A stretch of DNA of 64,000 nt from NCBI GenBank assembly GCA_023228325.1, contig JALOBK010000001.1, positions 1,899,549 to 1,963,548 on the forward strand. The letters run 5' to 3'. The DNA comes from a bacterium (GTDB taxonomy: Bacteria > Auribacterota > UBA6266). The stretch's first letter is position 1. Each line of letters starts with the position of its first letter. Shown piece by piece: positions 17,808 to 27,415 of this stretch. The position numbers were made by a program, and so were the translations under genes. A model generated the notes under the pieces. That model did not search any database. It was not told where the DNA came from and saw nothing but the letters and a program-made list of their open reading frames with translations.

Positions 17808-19130
17808 TTGAATAAAAAAACCATACTGATTGCTGATGACGAAATAAACACTCTTAAAGGGCTTGCATCCGCCCTTTCCGAAAAATACCGCGTTATAACG
17901 GCTTCAAACGGTCAGGAAGCATATGAATTATTCGCATCTAACATGCCTTCGATAGTCTTAACGGATATCAGGATGCCTGTAATGGGCGGCCTGACGCTTC
18001 TGGATAAGATAAGGTCCGCAAATCCGGATATACCCGTAATCCTTCTTACGGCGTATGGAACCATTAATAACGCCGTTGAAGCCATGAAGAGGGGGGCTTC
18101 CGACTATATTACAAAGCCCGTCAATCTCGACAAACTTGAAGTCATCATTGAAAAATTCATCGATAAAAAAGTCGCGGCGGGCGCCTTCCGGAATCAATCG
18201 ACTATTATAGGCAATGACGCGGCGCTAAAAACTATTTATGAACAGGCCTCTAAAGCGGCATTGACGGATACCACGATCTTAATAACGGGCGAAAGCGGCA
18301 CGGGCAAAGAAATACTGGCCCAGGACATACATAAAATAAGTAAAAGGCCGGGCAAATTCACTCCTGTCCATTGCGCCGCGCTTCCTGAAACTTTACTCGA
18401 AAGCGAACTTTTCGGGCATGAAAAGGGGTCGTTTACCGGCGCCTCCTCGCGAAAAGCGGGGCGTTTTGAATTAGCCGAAAAAGGAACAATATTCCTGGAT
18501 GAAATCAGCGAAATCTCAACATCAATACAGACAAAGCTGCTTAGAGTGCTTCATGATAAAACATTTGAAAGAGTAGGCGGTACCCAGACTCTGAAAGCGG
18601 ACATAAGAATTATAGCGGCTACAAACAAAAATCTGGAACCGCTGATTAAATCCGGCAGGTTCAGGGAAGACTTATATTACCGTTTAAATGTTGTGCATTT
18701 TCATCTCCCCCCCCTGAGAGAGAGAATCGGCGATGTCCCTCTTTTTGTCAATCATTTTATCGAAGACCTTGCTAAATCATCCGGTAAAATAATCGAGGGG
18801 ATTACGGATGAAGCGCTGAAACTGCTTACAGGTTATACCTGGCCCGGAAATATACGCCAGCTGAGAAATACCGTTGAGCACATGATACTGTTCAGTTCTT
18901 CCCGTATTCTCGACATAAAAGACATACCCCCCGAAATTATAAAAGAGGCCGGTCTTCCCTCCGGCAAAAACATTACAACGGGAAAAGGCACGATTAAAGA
19001 CCTGGAGAAGGACCTTATTTTGAAAGAATTACAAAAATCCGGCGGGAACAAGACAGAAGTCGCAAACCGCCTCGGAATAAGCAGGAGAACATTATACCGG
19101 AAACTTAAACAATATGATTTAAGCCTGTAA
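17808..19130 (+). CDS. NtrC-family sigma-54-dependent response regulator
   Basis: 440 residues: receiver domain with phosphoacceptor D53 (LTDIRMP) and K103; AAA+ domain with Walker A GESGTGKE at 161-168 and the sigma-54 contact loop GSFTGA at 207-212 (Ser in place of the commoner Ala); then a Fis-type helix-turn-helix at the C-terminus (GNKTEVANRLGISRRTLYRKL). The start is TTG at 17808 with GGGAG upstream, one base after the kinase stop. About 140 bases past its end is a sigma-54 promoter in front of dnaK, which makes the chaperone operon the most obvious target. Confidence 0.95.
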   Translation: MNKKTILIADDEINTLKGLASALSEKYRVITASNGQEAYELFASNMPSIVLTDIRMPVMGGLTLLDKIRSANPDIPVILLTAYGTINNAVEAMKRGASDYITKPVNLDKLEVIIEKFIDKKVAAGAFRNQSTIIGNDAALKTIYEQASKAALTDTTILITGESGTGKEILAQDIHKISKRPGKFTPVHCAALPETLLESELFGHEKGSFTGASSRKAGRFELAEKGTIFLDEISEISTSIQTKLLRVLHDKTFERVGGTQTLKADIRIIAATNKNLEPLIKSGRFREDLYYRLNVVHFHLPPLRERIGDVPLFVNHFIEDLAKSSGKIIEGITDEALKLLTGYTWPGNIRQLRNTVEHMILFSSSRILDIKDIPPEIIKEAGLPSGKNITTGKGTIKDLEKDLILKELQKSGGNKTEVANRLGISRRTLYRKLKQYDLSL

Positions 19131-19250
19131 TGATACAGTATCTTTATGTCACAATAAGCCCGCATGTAACTTTTTGACACAATCTGAAAATCGGATAGAA
19201 TATGGCGCATATCATCTAACGTGCTGCTCTGCAATATATTATCTGTATCA
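19131..19250 (+). promoter_or_regulatory. Candidate activator-binding (enhancer) region upstream of dnaK
   Basis: Repeated short motifs lie in the gap before the sigma-54 promoter. TGATACAG is at 19131-19138 (inside the palindrome GATACAGTATC, 19132-19142) and again inverted as CTGTATCA at 19243-19250. TGTCACAAT (19147-19155) and TGACACAAT (19175-19183) are direct repeats 28 bases apart. ATATG-GCG-CATAT is a further small palindrome (about 19200-19212). The distance of about 90-140 bases from the -24 element is typical for NtrC-type enhancers. Which of them is bound is not known. Confidence 0.35.
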
Positions 19251-19269
19251 TATATCCCATGGTAATGCT

Positions 19270-19285
19270 TGGCACACATATTGCA
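19270..19285 (+). promoter_or_regulatory. Sigma-54 (RpoN) promoter of dnaK
   Basis: TGGCAC (19270-19275), five bases, TTGCA (19281-19285): a full match to the -24/-12 consensus with GG at 19271-19272 and GC at 19283-19284, exactly 10 bases between them. Transcription should start near 19297, about 37 bases before the dnaK ATG. No CIRCE (HrcA) inverted repeat is visible in this gap. Confidence 0.85.
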
Positions 19286-19333
19286 TCTAATTAGTAAGCA
19301 TATCTTATATAAAATGAGACTAAGGAGGCTATT

Positions 19334-21268
19334 ATGTCAAAAGTCATTGGTATAGATCTGGGAACCACAAATTCCTGCGTAGCGTTTATGGAATCGGGTA
19401 AACCTGTTGTAATTCCAAATTCCGAAGGAGACAGGACAACCCCTTCAGTAGTGGCATTTGCAAAATCAGGGGAAAGGCTTGTGGGAAAAACAGCAAAAAG
19501 ACAGGCGATCACTAATCCTCACAATACGGTCTTTTCCATCAAAAGATTTATGGGAAGAAAGTTTAAAGAGGTCGGGGGAGAGATAAAGGAAGTGCCTTTC
19601 AGGGTTGCGGCAAGGGACAACGGGGATGCCAGTGTCGAAATCGAAAAAAAGAAATACAGCCCTCCGGAAATATCCGCCATGATTCTTCAGAAATTAAAAT
19701 CCGACGCGGAGGCGTATCTTGGCGAGAAAGTCAGCAAAGCCGTTATTACCGTGCCCGCGTATTTCAACGACAGCCAGAGGCAGGCCACAAAGGATGCGGG
19801 CAGAATAGCGGGGCTTGAGGTAGAGAGAATAATAAATGAACCCACAGCGGCTTCTCTCGCTTACGGGCTGGACAAGAAAAAAGACGAAAAAATAGCTGTT
19901 TACGATTTGGGCGGAGGAACATTTGATATTTCCATACTTGACATAGGGGAAGGCGTGTTCGAAGTTAAATCCACAAACGGCAATACACATTTAGGAGGAG
20001 ATGACTTTGACCAGAGAGTCATTGATTGGCTGGTGGATAACTTTAAAAAAGAAAATGGAATCGACCTGAAAAAAGATCCTATGGCCCTTCAAAGACTGAA
20101 GGAAGCCGCGGAAAAGGCCAAGATCGAATTATCTTCCTCAACCGAAACCGATATTAATCTGCCTTTTGTTACGGCCGATTCGAACGGGCCGAAACATCTT
20201 GTAATCAAACTTACCAGATCAAAACTCGAACAACTGGTGGATGACCTGGTCCATTCAACCATAGAACCGTGCCGGAAGGCCCTTAAAGACGCGGGGTTGA
20301 AGGCTTCGGAAATCGATGAAGTTATTCTTGTGGGCGGTATGACAAGAATGCCCATGGTACAGGAAACAGTAAAGAATTTCTTCGGCAAACCACCGCACAA
20401 GGGCGTCAATCCGGACGAGGTTGTCGCGGTAGGGGCGGCAATTCAGGCAGGCATAATACAGGGCGATGTCCAGGATGTCGTGCTTCTTGATGTAACACCT
20501 CTTTCCCTCGGCATTGAAACACTGGGCGGTGTGTTTACAAAATTAATAGAAAGGAACACAACAATACCTGTGGACAAGAGTGAAATATTCTCGACAGCCG
20601 CCGATAGCCAGACAAGCGTGGAAATCCATGTCCTCCAGGGAGAAAGGCCAATGGCCGCCGATAATAAGACCATAGGCAGATTCCAACTGGTGGGAATTCC
20701 TCCCGCCCCGAGAGGGGTTCCGCAGATAGAAGTAAAATTTAACCTGGACAGGAACGGGATCCTGAATGTATCGGCAAAAGACCTTGGAACCGGCAAAGAG
20801 CAGAACATCACGATAAAGGCGTCCAGCGGACTTTCAGATAATGAAATCGACCAGATGGTAAAAGATGCGGAATCTCATGCTTCGGAAGATATAAAGAAAA
20901 AAGAAAAAATCGAAGCCAAAAATAACGCGGAAAACCTTATATATCAGGCGGAAAAAACATTAAAGGAACACAAAGACAAGATCCCTGCGGACAAAAAAGA
21001 TGACATAGAAAAATCCGTCAATGAACTCAAAGACGCCTTAAAATCGGAGGACACTGATAAAATCAAACAGAAAACCGAATTATTGATGAACGCTCTGCAC
21101 GCGGTATCTTCCGTCATCTACCAGAAAGCCGGCCAGGATAAGACACCGCCGCCGGAACAGGACAAGCAACAGGGGAAAGAAGACGCCAATCAGGAGAATG
21201 TTGTAGACGCGGATTTTAAAGTAGTCGATGACGATAAAGAGAATAACGGCAAAAATAAAACAAAATAA
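19334..21268 (+). CDS. dnaK: Chaperone protein DnaK (Hsp70)
   Basis: ATP-dependent protein-folding chaperone; 644 residues, normal length. The nucleotide-binding domain starts IGIDLGTTNSCVAFMESGKP, with IINEPTAASLAYGLD, VYDLGGGTFDISILD and VGGMTRMPMVQ. The interdomain linker is DVVLLDVTPLSLGIET. The peptide-binding domain and an acidic tail (VVDADFKVVDDD) follow. AAGGAGG precedes the ATG. It is the first gene behind the sigma-54 promoter and is followed by groES (15 bases) and groEL. dnaJ and grpE are not in the window. Confidence 0.98.
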   Translation: MSKVIGIDLGTTNSCVAFMESGKPVVIPNSEGDRTTPSVVAFAKSGERLVGKTAKRQAITNPHNTVFSIKRFMGRKFKEVGGEIKEVPFRVAARDNGDASVEIEKKKYSPPEISAMILQKLKSDAEAYLGEKVSKAVITVPAYFNDSQRQATKDAGRIAGLEVERIINEPTAASLAYGLDKKKDEKIAVYDLGGGTFDISILDIGEGVFEVKSTNGNTHLGGDDFDQRVIDWLVDNFKKENGIDLKKDPMALQRLKEAAEKAKIELSSSTETDINLPFVTADSNGPKHLVIKLTRSKLEQLVDDLVHSTIEPCRKALKDAGLKASEIDEVILVGGMTRMPMVQETVKNFFGKPPHKGVNPDEVVAVGAAIQAGIIQGDVQDVVLLDVTPLSLGIETLGGVFTKLIERNTTIPVDKSEIFSTAADSQTSVEIHVLQGERPMAADNKTIGRFQLVGIPPAPRGVPQIEVKFNLDRNGILNVSAKDLGTGKEQNITIKASSGLSDNEIDQMVKDAESHASEDIKKKEKIEAKNNAENLIYQAEKTLKEHKDKIPADKKDDIEKSVNELKDALKSEDTDKIKQKTELLMNALHAVSSVIYQKAGQDKTPPPEQDKQQGKEDANQENVVDADFKVVDDDKENNGKNKTK

Positions 21269-21283
21269 GAAGGAGGGTAACAC

Positions 21284-21574
21284 ATGAAAATCAGGCCTCT
21301 CGAAGACAGAGTGCTAGTCCAAAGGGTTGAAGAAAAAGAAGTGAAAAAAGGCGGGATAATAATACCCGATACCGCCAAGGAAAAACCGCAGCAGGCGAAG
21401 GTAATAGAACTGGGTACAGGTAAAATCGATAAGGACGGAAAAAAAATACCGTTTAATGTCAAGAAAAACGATCTTGTTCTTATCGAAAAATACGGCGGCA
21501 ATGAAATCAAGATAGACGGGGAAGAATATATAATAACTAAAGAAGAAGATATTTTGGCTGTTCTTGAGAAATAA
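21284..21574 (+). CDS. groES: Co-chaperonin GroES
   Basis: 96-residue lid of the GroEL chamber. It starts MKIRPLEDRVLVQRVEEKE, has the mobile loop region KKGGIIIPDTAKEKPQ, and ends with the conserved GEEYIITKEEDILAVL. It lies 15 bases after dnaK with an AGGAGGG ribosome site and 11 bases before groEL. Confidence 0.97.
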   Translation: MKIRPLEDRVLVQRVEEKEVKKGGIIIPDTAKEKPQQAKVIELGTGKIDKDGKKIPFNVKKNDLVLIEKYGGNEIKIDGEEYIITKEEDILAVLEK

Positions 21575-21585
21575 CGGAGGTTAAA

Positions 21586-23235
21586 ATGAGCGGAAAACAA
21601 CTGAAATTCGGAGAAGAAGCAAGACGGGAAATTTTAAAAGGAGTGGAACAGTTAAGCAGGGCCGTAAAAGTAACTCTGGGGCCCAAAGGCAGGAATGTGG
21701 TTCTTGACAAAAAATTCGGTTCTCCCACAATCACTAAGGACGGTGTGACTGTCGCAAAAGAGATAGAGCTTGAAAAACCGTTTGAGAACATGGGCGCCCA
21801 ACTCGTTAAAGAAGTGGCTTCAAAGACAAGCGATGTTGCCGGCGACGGTACGACAACCGCGACTGTTCTGGCCGAGATAATCCTCAAAGAAGGGATGAAA
21901 AACGTTACGGCGGGCGCAAACCCCATGGCTTTGAAAAGGGGAATTGAAAAATCTGTGGAAGTTATAATTTCCGAACTTTCAAAAATGGCCCAGCAGGTAA
22001 AAGATGACAGGTCAAAAATATGCGCCGTAGCTACAATCTCCGCAAATAATGATAAGAGCATCGGTGAGATCATAGCTGAAGCGATGGACAAAGTGGGAAG
22101 GGACGGGACAATAACCGTCGAAGAAGGTAAAACCCTGGATACGAATCTTGATGTGGTGGAAGGGATGCAGTTCGACAAGGGATATCTTTCCCCTTACTTT
22201 GTAACTGATACGGAAAACATGTCAGCTTCACTGGAGAATTGCTCGGTTTTAATCTACGAAAAGAAGATATCCAACCTGAAGGATATGCTGCCCCTGCTTG
22301 AAAAAGCCGCGCAGTCCGGCAGGCCATTGCTGATAATCGCCGAGGATGTCGAGGGAGAAGCTCTTGCAACGCTTGTCGTAAACAAACTCCGCGGGACACT
22401 GCATATATGCGCTGTCAAAGCCCCCGGTTTCGGAGACAGGAGAAAAGCGATGATGGAAGATATCGCAATATTAACAGGCGGAAAATTCATCTCCGAAGAC
22501 CTCGGTATCAAACTGGAAAATATCACACTGGACGACCTTGGAAGCGCGAAGAAAATAACTGTCGACAAAGAAAACACAACTATCGTTGAAGGCGCCGGAA
22601 AGCAGAAAGACATCAAAGCACGTGTGGAACAAATCAAAAAAGAGATCGAATTGTCGACTTCCGATTACGACAAGGAAAAACTTCAGGAAAGGCTCGCAAA
22701 ACTTGCCGGCGGGGTCGCGGTCATAAATGTAGGAGCGGCAACCGAAACTGAAATGAAAGAGAAAAAGGCGAGAGTGGAAGATGCGTTACACGCGACAAGG
22801 GCGGCTGTTGAGGAAGGAATAGTTCCGGGCGGCGGAGTCGCTTTAATAAGGTGCGAGAAGGCGCTTGAATCCCTGAAACTTGAAGGGGATGAAAGAATAG
22901 GCAAAAATATCATCCTCAAGGCGATTGAAGAACCTTTGAAAACCCTTGCCAACAACGCCGGCAAAGTCGGTGATATCATTGTCCAGGAAGTAAAAAAGAA
23001 AAAGGGGAATGAAGGATACAATGTAGACACCGACACTTATGAGGATATGTTAAAAGCGGGTATCATCGATCCTAAAAAGGTCACGCGCTCCGCATTGCAA
23101 AATGCCTCGAGCATAGCGGCTCTTATGATAACAACAGAGTCGATAATCACCGACATTCCTGAAAAAGAACAGCCGATGCCCGGGATGCCCGGAGGCGGAA
23201 TGGGCGGAATGGGTGGAATGGGCGGAATGATGTAA
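21586..23235 (+). CDS. groEL: Chaperonin GroEL
   Basis: 549-residue subunit of the double-ring chaperonin. Family blocks: VTLGPKGRNVVLDKKFG, VAGDGTTTATVLA (ATP site), AVKAPGFGDRRKAM, VEDALHATRAAVEEGIVPGGG. It ends in the flexible glycine-methionine tail (GGMGGMGGMGGMM). It is the last gene before a strong terminator, completing a dnaK-groES-groEL unit. Confidence 0.98.
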   Translation: MSGKQLKFGEEARREILKGVEQLSRAVKVTLGPKGRNVVLDKKFGSPTITKDGVTVAKEIELEKPFENMGAQLVKEVASKTSDVAGDGTTTATVLAEIILKEGMKNVTAGANPMALKRGIEKSVEVIISELSKMAQQVKDDRSKICAVATISANNDKSIGEIIAEAMDKVGRDGTITVEEGKTLDTNLDVVEGMQFDKGYLSPYFVTDTENMSASLENCSVLIYEKKISNLKDMLPLLEKAAQSGRPLLIIAEDVEGEALATLVVNKLRGTLHICAVKAPGFGDRRKAMMEDIAILTGGKFISEDLGIKLENITLDDLGSAKKITVDKENTTIVEGAGKQKDIKARVEQIKKEIELSTSDYDKEKLQERLAKLAGGVAVINVGAATETEMKEKKARVEDALHATRAAVEEGIVPGGGVALIRCEKALESLKLEGDERIGKNIILKAIEEPLKTLANNAGKVGDIIVQEVKKKKGNEGYNVDTDTYEDMLKAGIIDPKKVTRSALQNASSIAALMITTESIITDIPEKEQPMPGMPGGGMGGMGGMGGMM

Positions 23236-23265
23236 AACGGCGCAGGATAAAATAAGCTCATATTG

Positions 23266-23302
23266 AAGCCCTCCGGGAAACGTTGCCGGAGGGCTTTTTT
23301 TT
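23266..23302 (+). terminator. Rho-independent terminator after groEL
   Basis: Stem AGCCCTCCGG (23267-23276) with CCGGAGGGCT (23286-23295), loop of 9 bases, followed by a run of eight T. It separates groEL from clpB. Confidence 0.92.
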
Positions 23303-23360
23303 AAATAAGTTTTTACCGTGTTGTGATAAAATAAATGATATTTTGACAGGTGATTATAAT

Positions 23361-25949
23361 ATGAAATTCGATAAATTCACATTGAAAGCGCAGGAAGCTC
23401 TGGGAGAAAGCCAATCTCTGGCAATAGATAAGGGCAACCAGGAAATCAACGAATTTCACCTTTTGTCCGCGCTGATCAGCCAGGATAACGGAATTGTATA
23501 TCCTCTGTTGCAAAAACTGGGGACAGATATTAATTCCCTGAAAACGGCGCTTGCCGAAAAAATCGATTCGTTCCCTTCTGTTGAAGGCAGTAATGTTTCC
23601 ACTTATTTCTCTCCATCCCTGCACAAGGCGATGATAAGAGCGGAGAAGGAGTCGTCAGGCCTTAAGGACGAATTTATTTCAACCGAACACCTGCTGCTTT
23701 CCCTGGCAGACACTGAAAACAAAGATTTTTCCGGATTACTCCAGGAATACGGAATAACAAAAAAATTGATTCTGGAAGCGCTTAAAGAAATCCGGGGCGG
23801 GCAGAAAGTAACGGATCAGTCCCCGGAAAGCAAATACCAGGCGCTCAAGAAATTCTGCAGGAATTTTACGGACCTGGCAACGGCGGGGAAGCTGGACCCT
23901 GTTATAGGCAGGGATGAAGAAATAAGACGCTGCATACAGGTTTTAAGCCGCAGAACGAAAAACAACCCGGTGCTTATAGGTGAACCGGGTGTGGGCAAAA
24001 CAGCCATTGTCGAAGGCCTGGCGCAGAGGATTGTCGCGGGAGATATCCCCGAAAACCTTAAAAATAAACGCTTGCTGGCGCTTGATATCGGGTCTCTGGT
24101 CGCGGGCGCAAAGTTCAGGGGTGAATTCGAAGAAAGGCTTAAAGCCGTTCTTAAAGAACTGGAAAGCGACGGGGGGCAAACCATCCTCTTTATAGATGAA
24201 CTTCATACAATCATCGGGGCAGGGGGCGCTGAAGGGGCGGTGGATGCTTCAAATATGTTAAAGCCGGCCCTGGCGCGGGGAGAATTAAGATGTATAGGGG
24301 CGACAACCCTTGACGAATACCGCAAACACATTGAAAAAGACGCGGCGTTTGAGAGAAGATTTCAACAGATTTACATCGGGGAACCGAATACAAAAGACAC
24401 CTTGGCCATTCTGCGCGGCATAAAAGAGAAATATGAAATTTTTCACGGGGTAAAAATAACCGATTCGGCTTTGATAGCCGCGGCAACCTTATCGGACAGA
24501 TACATCACCGGCAGGTTCTTACCCGATAAAGCCATTGACTTGATCGATGAAGCCGCTTCAAAGTTAAGGATAGAAATAGACAGCGTGCCGGCTGAACTCG
24601 ATGAGATACAGAGGAAAATCATCCAGCTGCAGATTGAAAGGGAAGCGTTAAAAAAAGAAAAGGATACTTCTTCAAAAAACAGAACGGCAAAACTTGAAAA
24701 GGAAATATCGGAACTCCGGGAAGCGGCAAATGGAATGAAGGCAAATTGGCAAAATGAAAAAGACCTCATAAATTCCGTCAAAAATATCAAATCGGAACTC
24801 GATAAAGCCAGGATCGAAGAACAAAAAGCGGAACGGGAGGGGAACCTTGAAAACGCGGCCAGGATACGATACGGCACGATACTCGAACTGCAGAAAAAAC
24901 TGGATAAATCAAACGGTAAAATAACCGCGCTCCAGAAAAAAAGCAAATTCCTGAGAGAAGAAGTCACAGAAGAAGATATCGCAAAAATTGTATCCGGATG
25001 GACAGGGATCCCGGTAACAAAAATGCTTGAAGGCGAAAAAAATAAACTGCTCAGCATGGAAGATAACCTAAAAAAACGCGTTGTGGGTCAGGATGAAGCC
25101 GTGAAAACCGTGTCAAATGCGGTAAGAAGAAGCCGGGCCGGGATCCAGGACGAAAACCGGCCGCTGGGTTCCTTTATTTTTCTGGGGCCTACAGGCGTAG
25201 GAAAAACAGAAATGGCAAAAGCCCTCGCGGAATTTCTTTTCAACAGCGAACACGCGCTTGTAAGAATCGACATGTCCGAATTTATGGAAAAACATTCCGT
25301 TTCAAGATTGATCGGGGCGCCGCCGGGCTATATAGGATATGAAGAAGGGGGTTATCTTACCGAAAAAGTCCGCAGGAGACCCTACTGTGTGATCTTATTC
25401 GACGAAATAGAGAAGGCTCATGCCGATGTATTCAATATACTGCTCCAGGTGCTTGAAGACGGGAGGCTGACCGACGGCAAGGGGAGAACTGTGGATTTTA
25501 AGAACAGCCTCCTGATAATGACATCGAATATCGGAAGTTCCCTCCTTCTGGAATCCAAAGAAGATAAAAATATCCTGGACCGGAAAATCAAAGATATGCT
25601 GAATACATATTTCAAACCCGAATTTCTTAACAGAATAGATGATATTATTATATTTAACAACTTATCCGGCAAGGACATAGCAAACATTGTTAATATACAA
25701 CTACAATATATATCCAAAATTCTCGAGAAGAAACGGATATCTTTGAAAATCTCGCCGGAGGCCATGAGATTTTTAGCGGAAGAAGGATATGACCCTAAAT
25801 TCGGAGCGCGCCCTTTGAAAAGATTAATCCGGAAAGAAATCCTGGACAAAATCGCAATAGGTATTCTCGATAACAAATTCGGGCCGGGCTCGGGAATATA
25901 TGCCTTTATCAATAAAAAAACAAATTCGATTGATTTCGAAAGTAATTAA
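23361..25949 (+). CDS. clpB: ATP-dependent disaggregase ClpB
   Basis: 862 residues from the ATG at 23361 (MKFDKFTLKAQEAL, with AGGTGA upstream). The reading frame is open further back, but that extension would start inside the groEL terminator. The protein extracts polypeptides from aggregates together with DnaK. It has the N-domain repeats (about 1-150), first AAA+ module with GEPGVGKT at about 207, the coiled-coil M-domain (about 410-530, rich in Lys/Glu), and the second AAA+ module with GPTGVGKTE at about 609 and the C-terminal GARPLKRLIRKEI. The M-domain length is that of ClpB rather than ClpA or ClpC. No clear promoter is visible between the terminator and the start. Confidence 0.97.
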   Translation: MKFDKFTLKAQEALGESQSLAIDKGNQEINEFHLLSALISQDNGIVYPLLQKLGTDINSLKTALAEKIDSFPSVEGSNVSTYFSPSLHKAMIRAEKESSGLKDEFISTEHLLLSLADTENKDFSGLLQEYGITKKLILEALKEIRGGQKVTDQSPESKYQALKKFCRNFTDLATAGKLDPVIGRDEEIRRCIQVLSRRTKNNPVLIGEPGVGKTAIVEGLAQRIVAGDIPENLKNKRLLALDIGSLVAGAKFRGEFEERLKAVLKELESDGGQTILFIDELHTIIGAGGAEGAVDASNMLKPALARGELRCIGATTLDEYRKHIEKDAAFERRFQQIYIGEPNTKDTLAILRGIKEKYEIFHGVKITDSALIAAATLSDRYITGRFLPDKAIDLIDEAASKLRIEIDSVPAELDEIQRKIIQLQIEREALKKEKDTSSKNRTAKLEKEISELREAANGMKANWQNEKDLINSVKNIKSELDKARIEEQKAEREGNLENAARIRYGTILELQKKLDKSNGKITALQKKSKFLREEVTEEDIAKIVSGWTGIPVTKMLEGEKNKLLSMEDNLKKRVVGQDEAVKTVSNAVRRSRAGIQDENRPLGSFIFLGPTGVGKTEMAKALAEFLFNSEHALVRIDMSEFMEKHSVSRLIGAPPGYIGYEEGGYLTEKVRRRPYCVILFDEIEKAHADVFNILLQVLEDGRLTDGKGRTVDFKNSLLIMTSNIGSSLLLESKEDKNILDRKIKDMLNTYFKPEFLNRIDDIIIFNNLSGKDIANIVNIQLQYISKILEKKRISLKISPEAMRFLAEEGYDPKFGARPLKRLIRKEILDKIAIGILDNKFGPGSGIYAFINKKTNSIDFESN

Positions 25950-25995
25950 ATAATATCTGGAAATTGCCCGCCATAGACCTTATAATTTTTAATTA

Positions 25996-27405
25996 ATGGA
26001 CACTATAGAAAAAATAAAAAAACAAAAGAAAATACATCCCCCGAGAATAATATTATTCTCATATCTCTGCGCAATACTCATCGGGGCGTTGTTGCTTGAG
26101 CTTCCCATATCTACGACGGGGCCCGGCAGGCTCCATTTCATAGATGCTCTTTTCCTTTCGACCTCCGCAACCTGCGTTACCGGCCTGGTTGTAAAAAATA
26201 TAGGTTCCGACCTGACGGCATTCGGGCAGATGGTGGTGCTTATCTTAATCCAGATAGGCGGGCTGGGGATAATGACATTGTCTACTTTCTACCTGATGAT
26301 AATAGGGAAAAGGATATCCATGAAAAACCAGCTGATAATAAGGGACACGCTGGATAAAACAAAAGGGATAAGCGTCAATAAATTAATAAGATCCGTACTG
26401 TTGTTCACGTTTATCACTGAACTGCTGGGTGCCCTGCTGTTATTTATACGGTTCAAAATCTCAGACAATCCCGTGCTGCCTTACGGCTCCGACCTTAAGA
26501 TAGCATATTATTCGATTTTTCACTCGATATCGGCTTTCTGCAACGCGGGTTTCACGCTCTTCGGCAGCAATATGGAGGCCTTTTCCGGCGATAATCTCGT
26601 GGTTCTCACGATGGCTGTACTGATTATACTCGGCGGACTGGGATTTTTAGTCGTTTTCAACCTGCAGAACCTGAAATTCTGGAAAAGAGACAGGACGCTG
26701 AAAGGAAAGCTGAGCCTTCATTCCAGGATAGTGCTGATATCGACCGCCATACTTCTTATCTTCGGCGCCATGGTTATAGGCTCCATAGAATGGGATAACA
26801 CTTTCAAAGATTTCACCCTTGCGGAAAAGGTCCAGGCCGCCGTCTTCTGCTCGGCCACTCCACGAACGGCGGGGTTCAACATAATAAACACCAATTCCAT
26901 GAAAACAGCGACTCTTTTCTTTATCATGTTTTTAATGTTCATAGGGGCGTCTCCGGGCTCGACAGGCGGAGGTATCAAAACATGCACGCTCGCAGTCCTG
27001 GCCGCCACGACATATTCAATAATCAAAGGCAACCCGAATGTTACGGTCTTTAAACGGACCGTGCCGCAAAGAGTCGTCCAGGAAGCCATTTCAATAGTGG
27101 TTATATCGGTTTACATAATATTGATTTCGACAACCCTGCTTCTTATAACGGAACAGACTTCGGAAGTCAGGAATATGGTCGCAAACGGCTACCTTGTAAA
27201 AGTGCTTTTTGAAGTAATATCCGCTTTCGGCACCGTAGGCCTTTCGACGGGAATAACGCCTTATCTGTCTTTAGCCGGGAAATTTTTAATTATAATAATT
27301 ATGCTGGTGGGGAGAATAAGCCCCCTTGCAATAGCCCTCATAGTAGGGAAAAGGGAAGATTATCCGTCAATAAAATATCCGGAAGAAACTGTTATGGTCG
27401 GATAA
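25996..27405 (+). CDS. ktrB: Potassium uptake protein KtrB/TrkH family, membrane subunit
   Basis: 469-residue ion-conducting subunit of a Ktr/Trk K+ uptake system. Four pore loops carry the selectivity-filter glycines: SATCVTGLV, FCNAGFTLFG, SATPRTAGFN and FGTVGLSTGITP. The length (under 480) is nearer KtrB than TrkH. It is followed after 10 bases by the regulatory subunit gene. The proteins of this group often use Na+ for transport, which would fit the nearby PPi-driven pump, but that is inference. Confidence 0.93.
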   Translation: MDTIEKIKKQKKIHPPRIILFSYLCAILIGALLLELPISTTGPGRLHFIDALFLSTSATCVTGLVVKNIGSDLTAFGQMVVLILIQIGGLGIMTLSTFYLMIIGKRISMKNQLIIRDTLDKTKGISVNKLIRSVLLFTFITELLGALLLFIRFKISDNPVLPYGSDLKIAYYSIFHSISAFCNAGFTLFGSNMEAFSGDNLVVLTMAVLIILGGLGFLVVFNLQNLKFWKRDRTLKGKLSLHSRIVLISTAILLIFGAMVIGSIEWDNTFKDFTLAEKVQAAVFCSATPRTAGFNIINTNSMKTATLFFIMFLMFIGASPGSTGGGIKTCTLAVLAATTYSIIKGNPNVTVFKRTVPQRVVQEAISIVVISVYIILISTTLLLITEQTSEVRNMVANGYLVKVLFEVISAFGTVGLSTGITPYLSLAGKFLIIIIMLVGRISPLAIALIVGKREDYPSIKYPEETVMVG

Positions 27406-27415
27406 AGGAGGTTAT

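Noticed and set aside
19131..19333. A CIRCE (HrcA) operator before dnaK.
   Set aside because: No TTAGCACTC or GAGTGCTAA half-site is present; the sigma-54 promoter is the clear signal.
23283..23360. A 26-residue N-terminal extension of ClpB.
   Set aside because: It would begin within the groEL terminator stem, has no ribosome site, and is unlike any ClpB N-terminus; the ATG at 23361 has AGGTGA upstream and the standard sequence.
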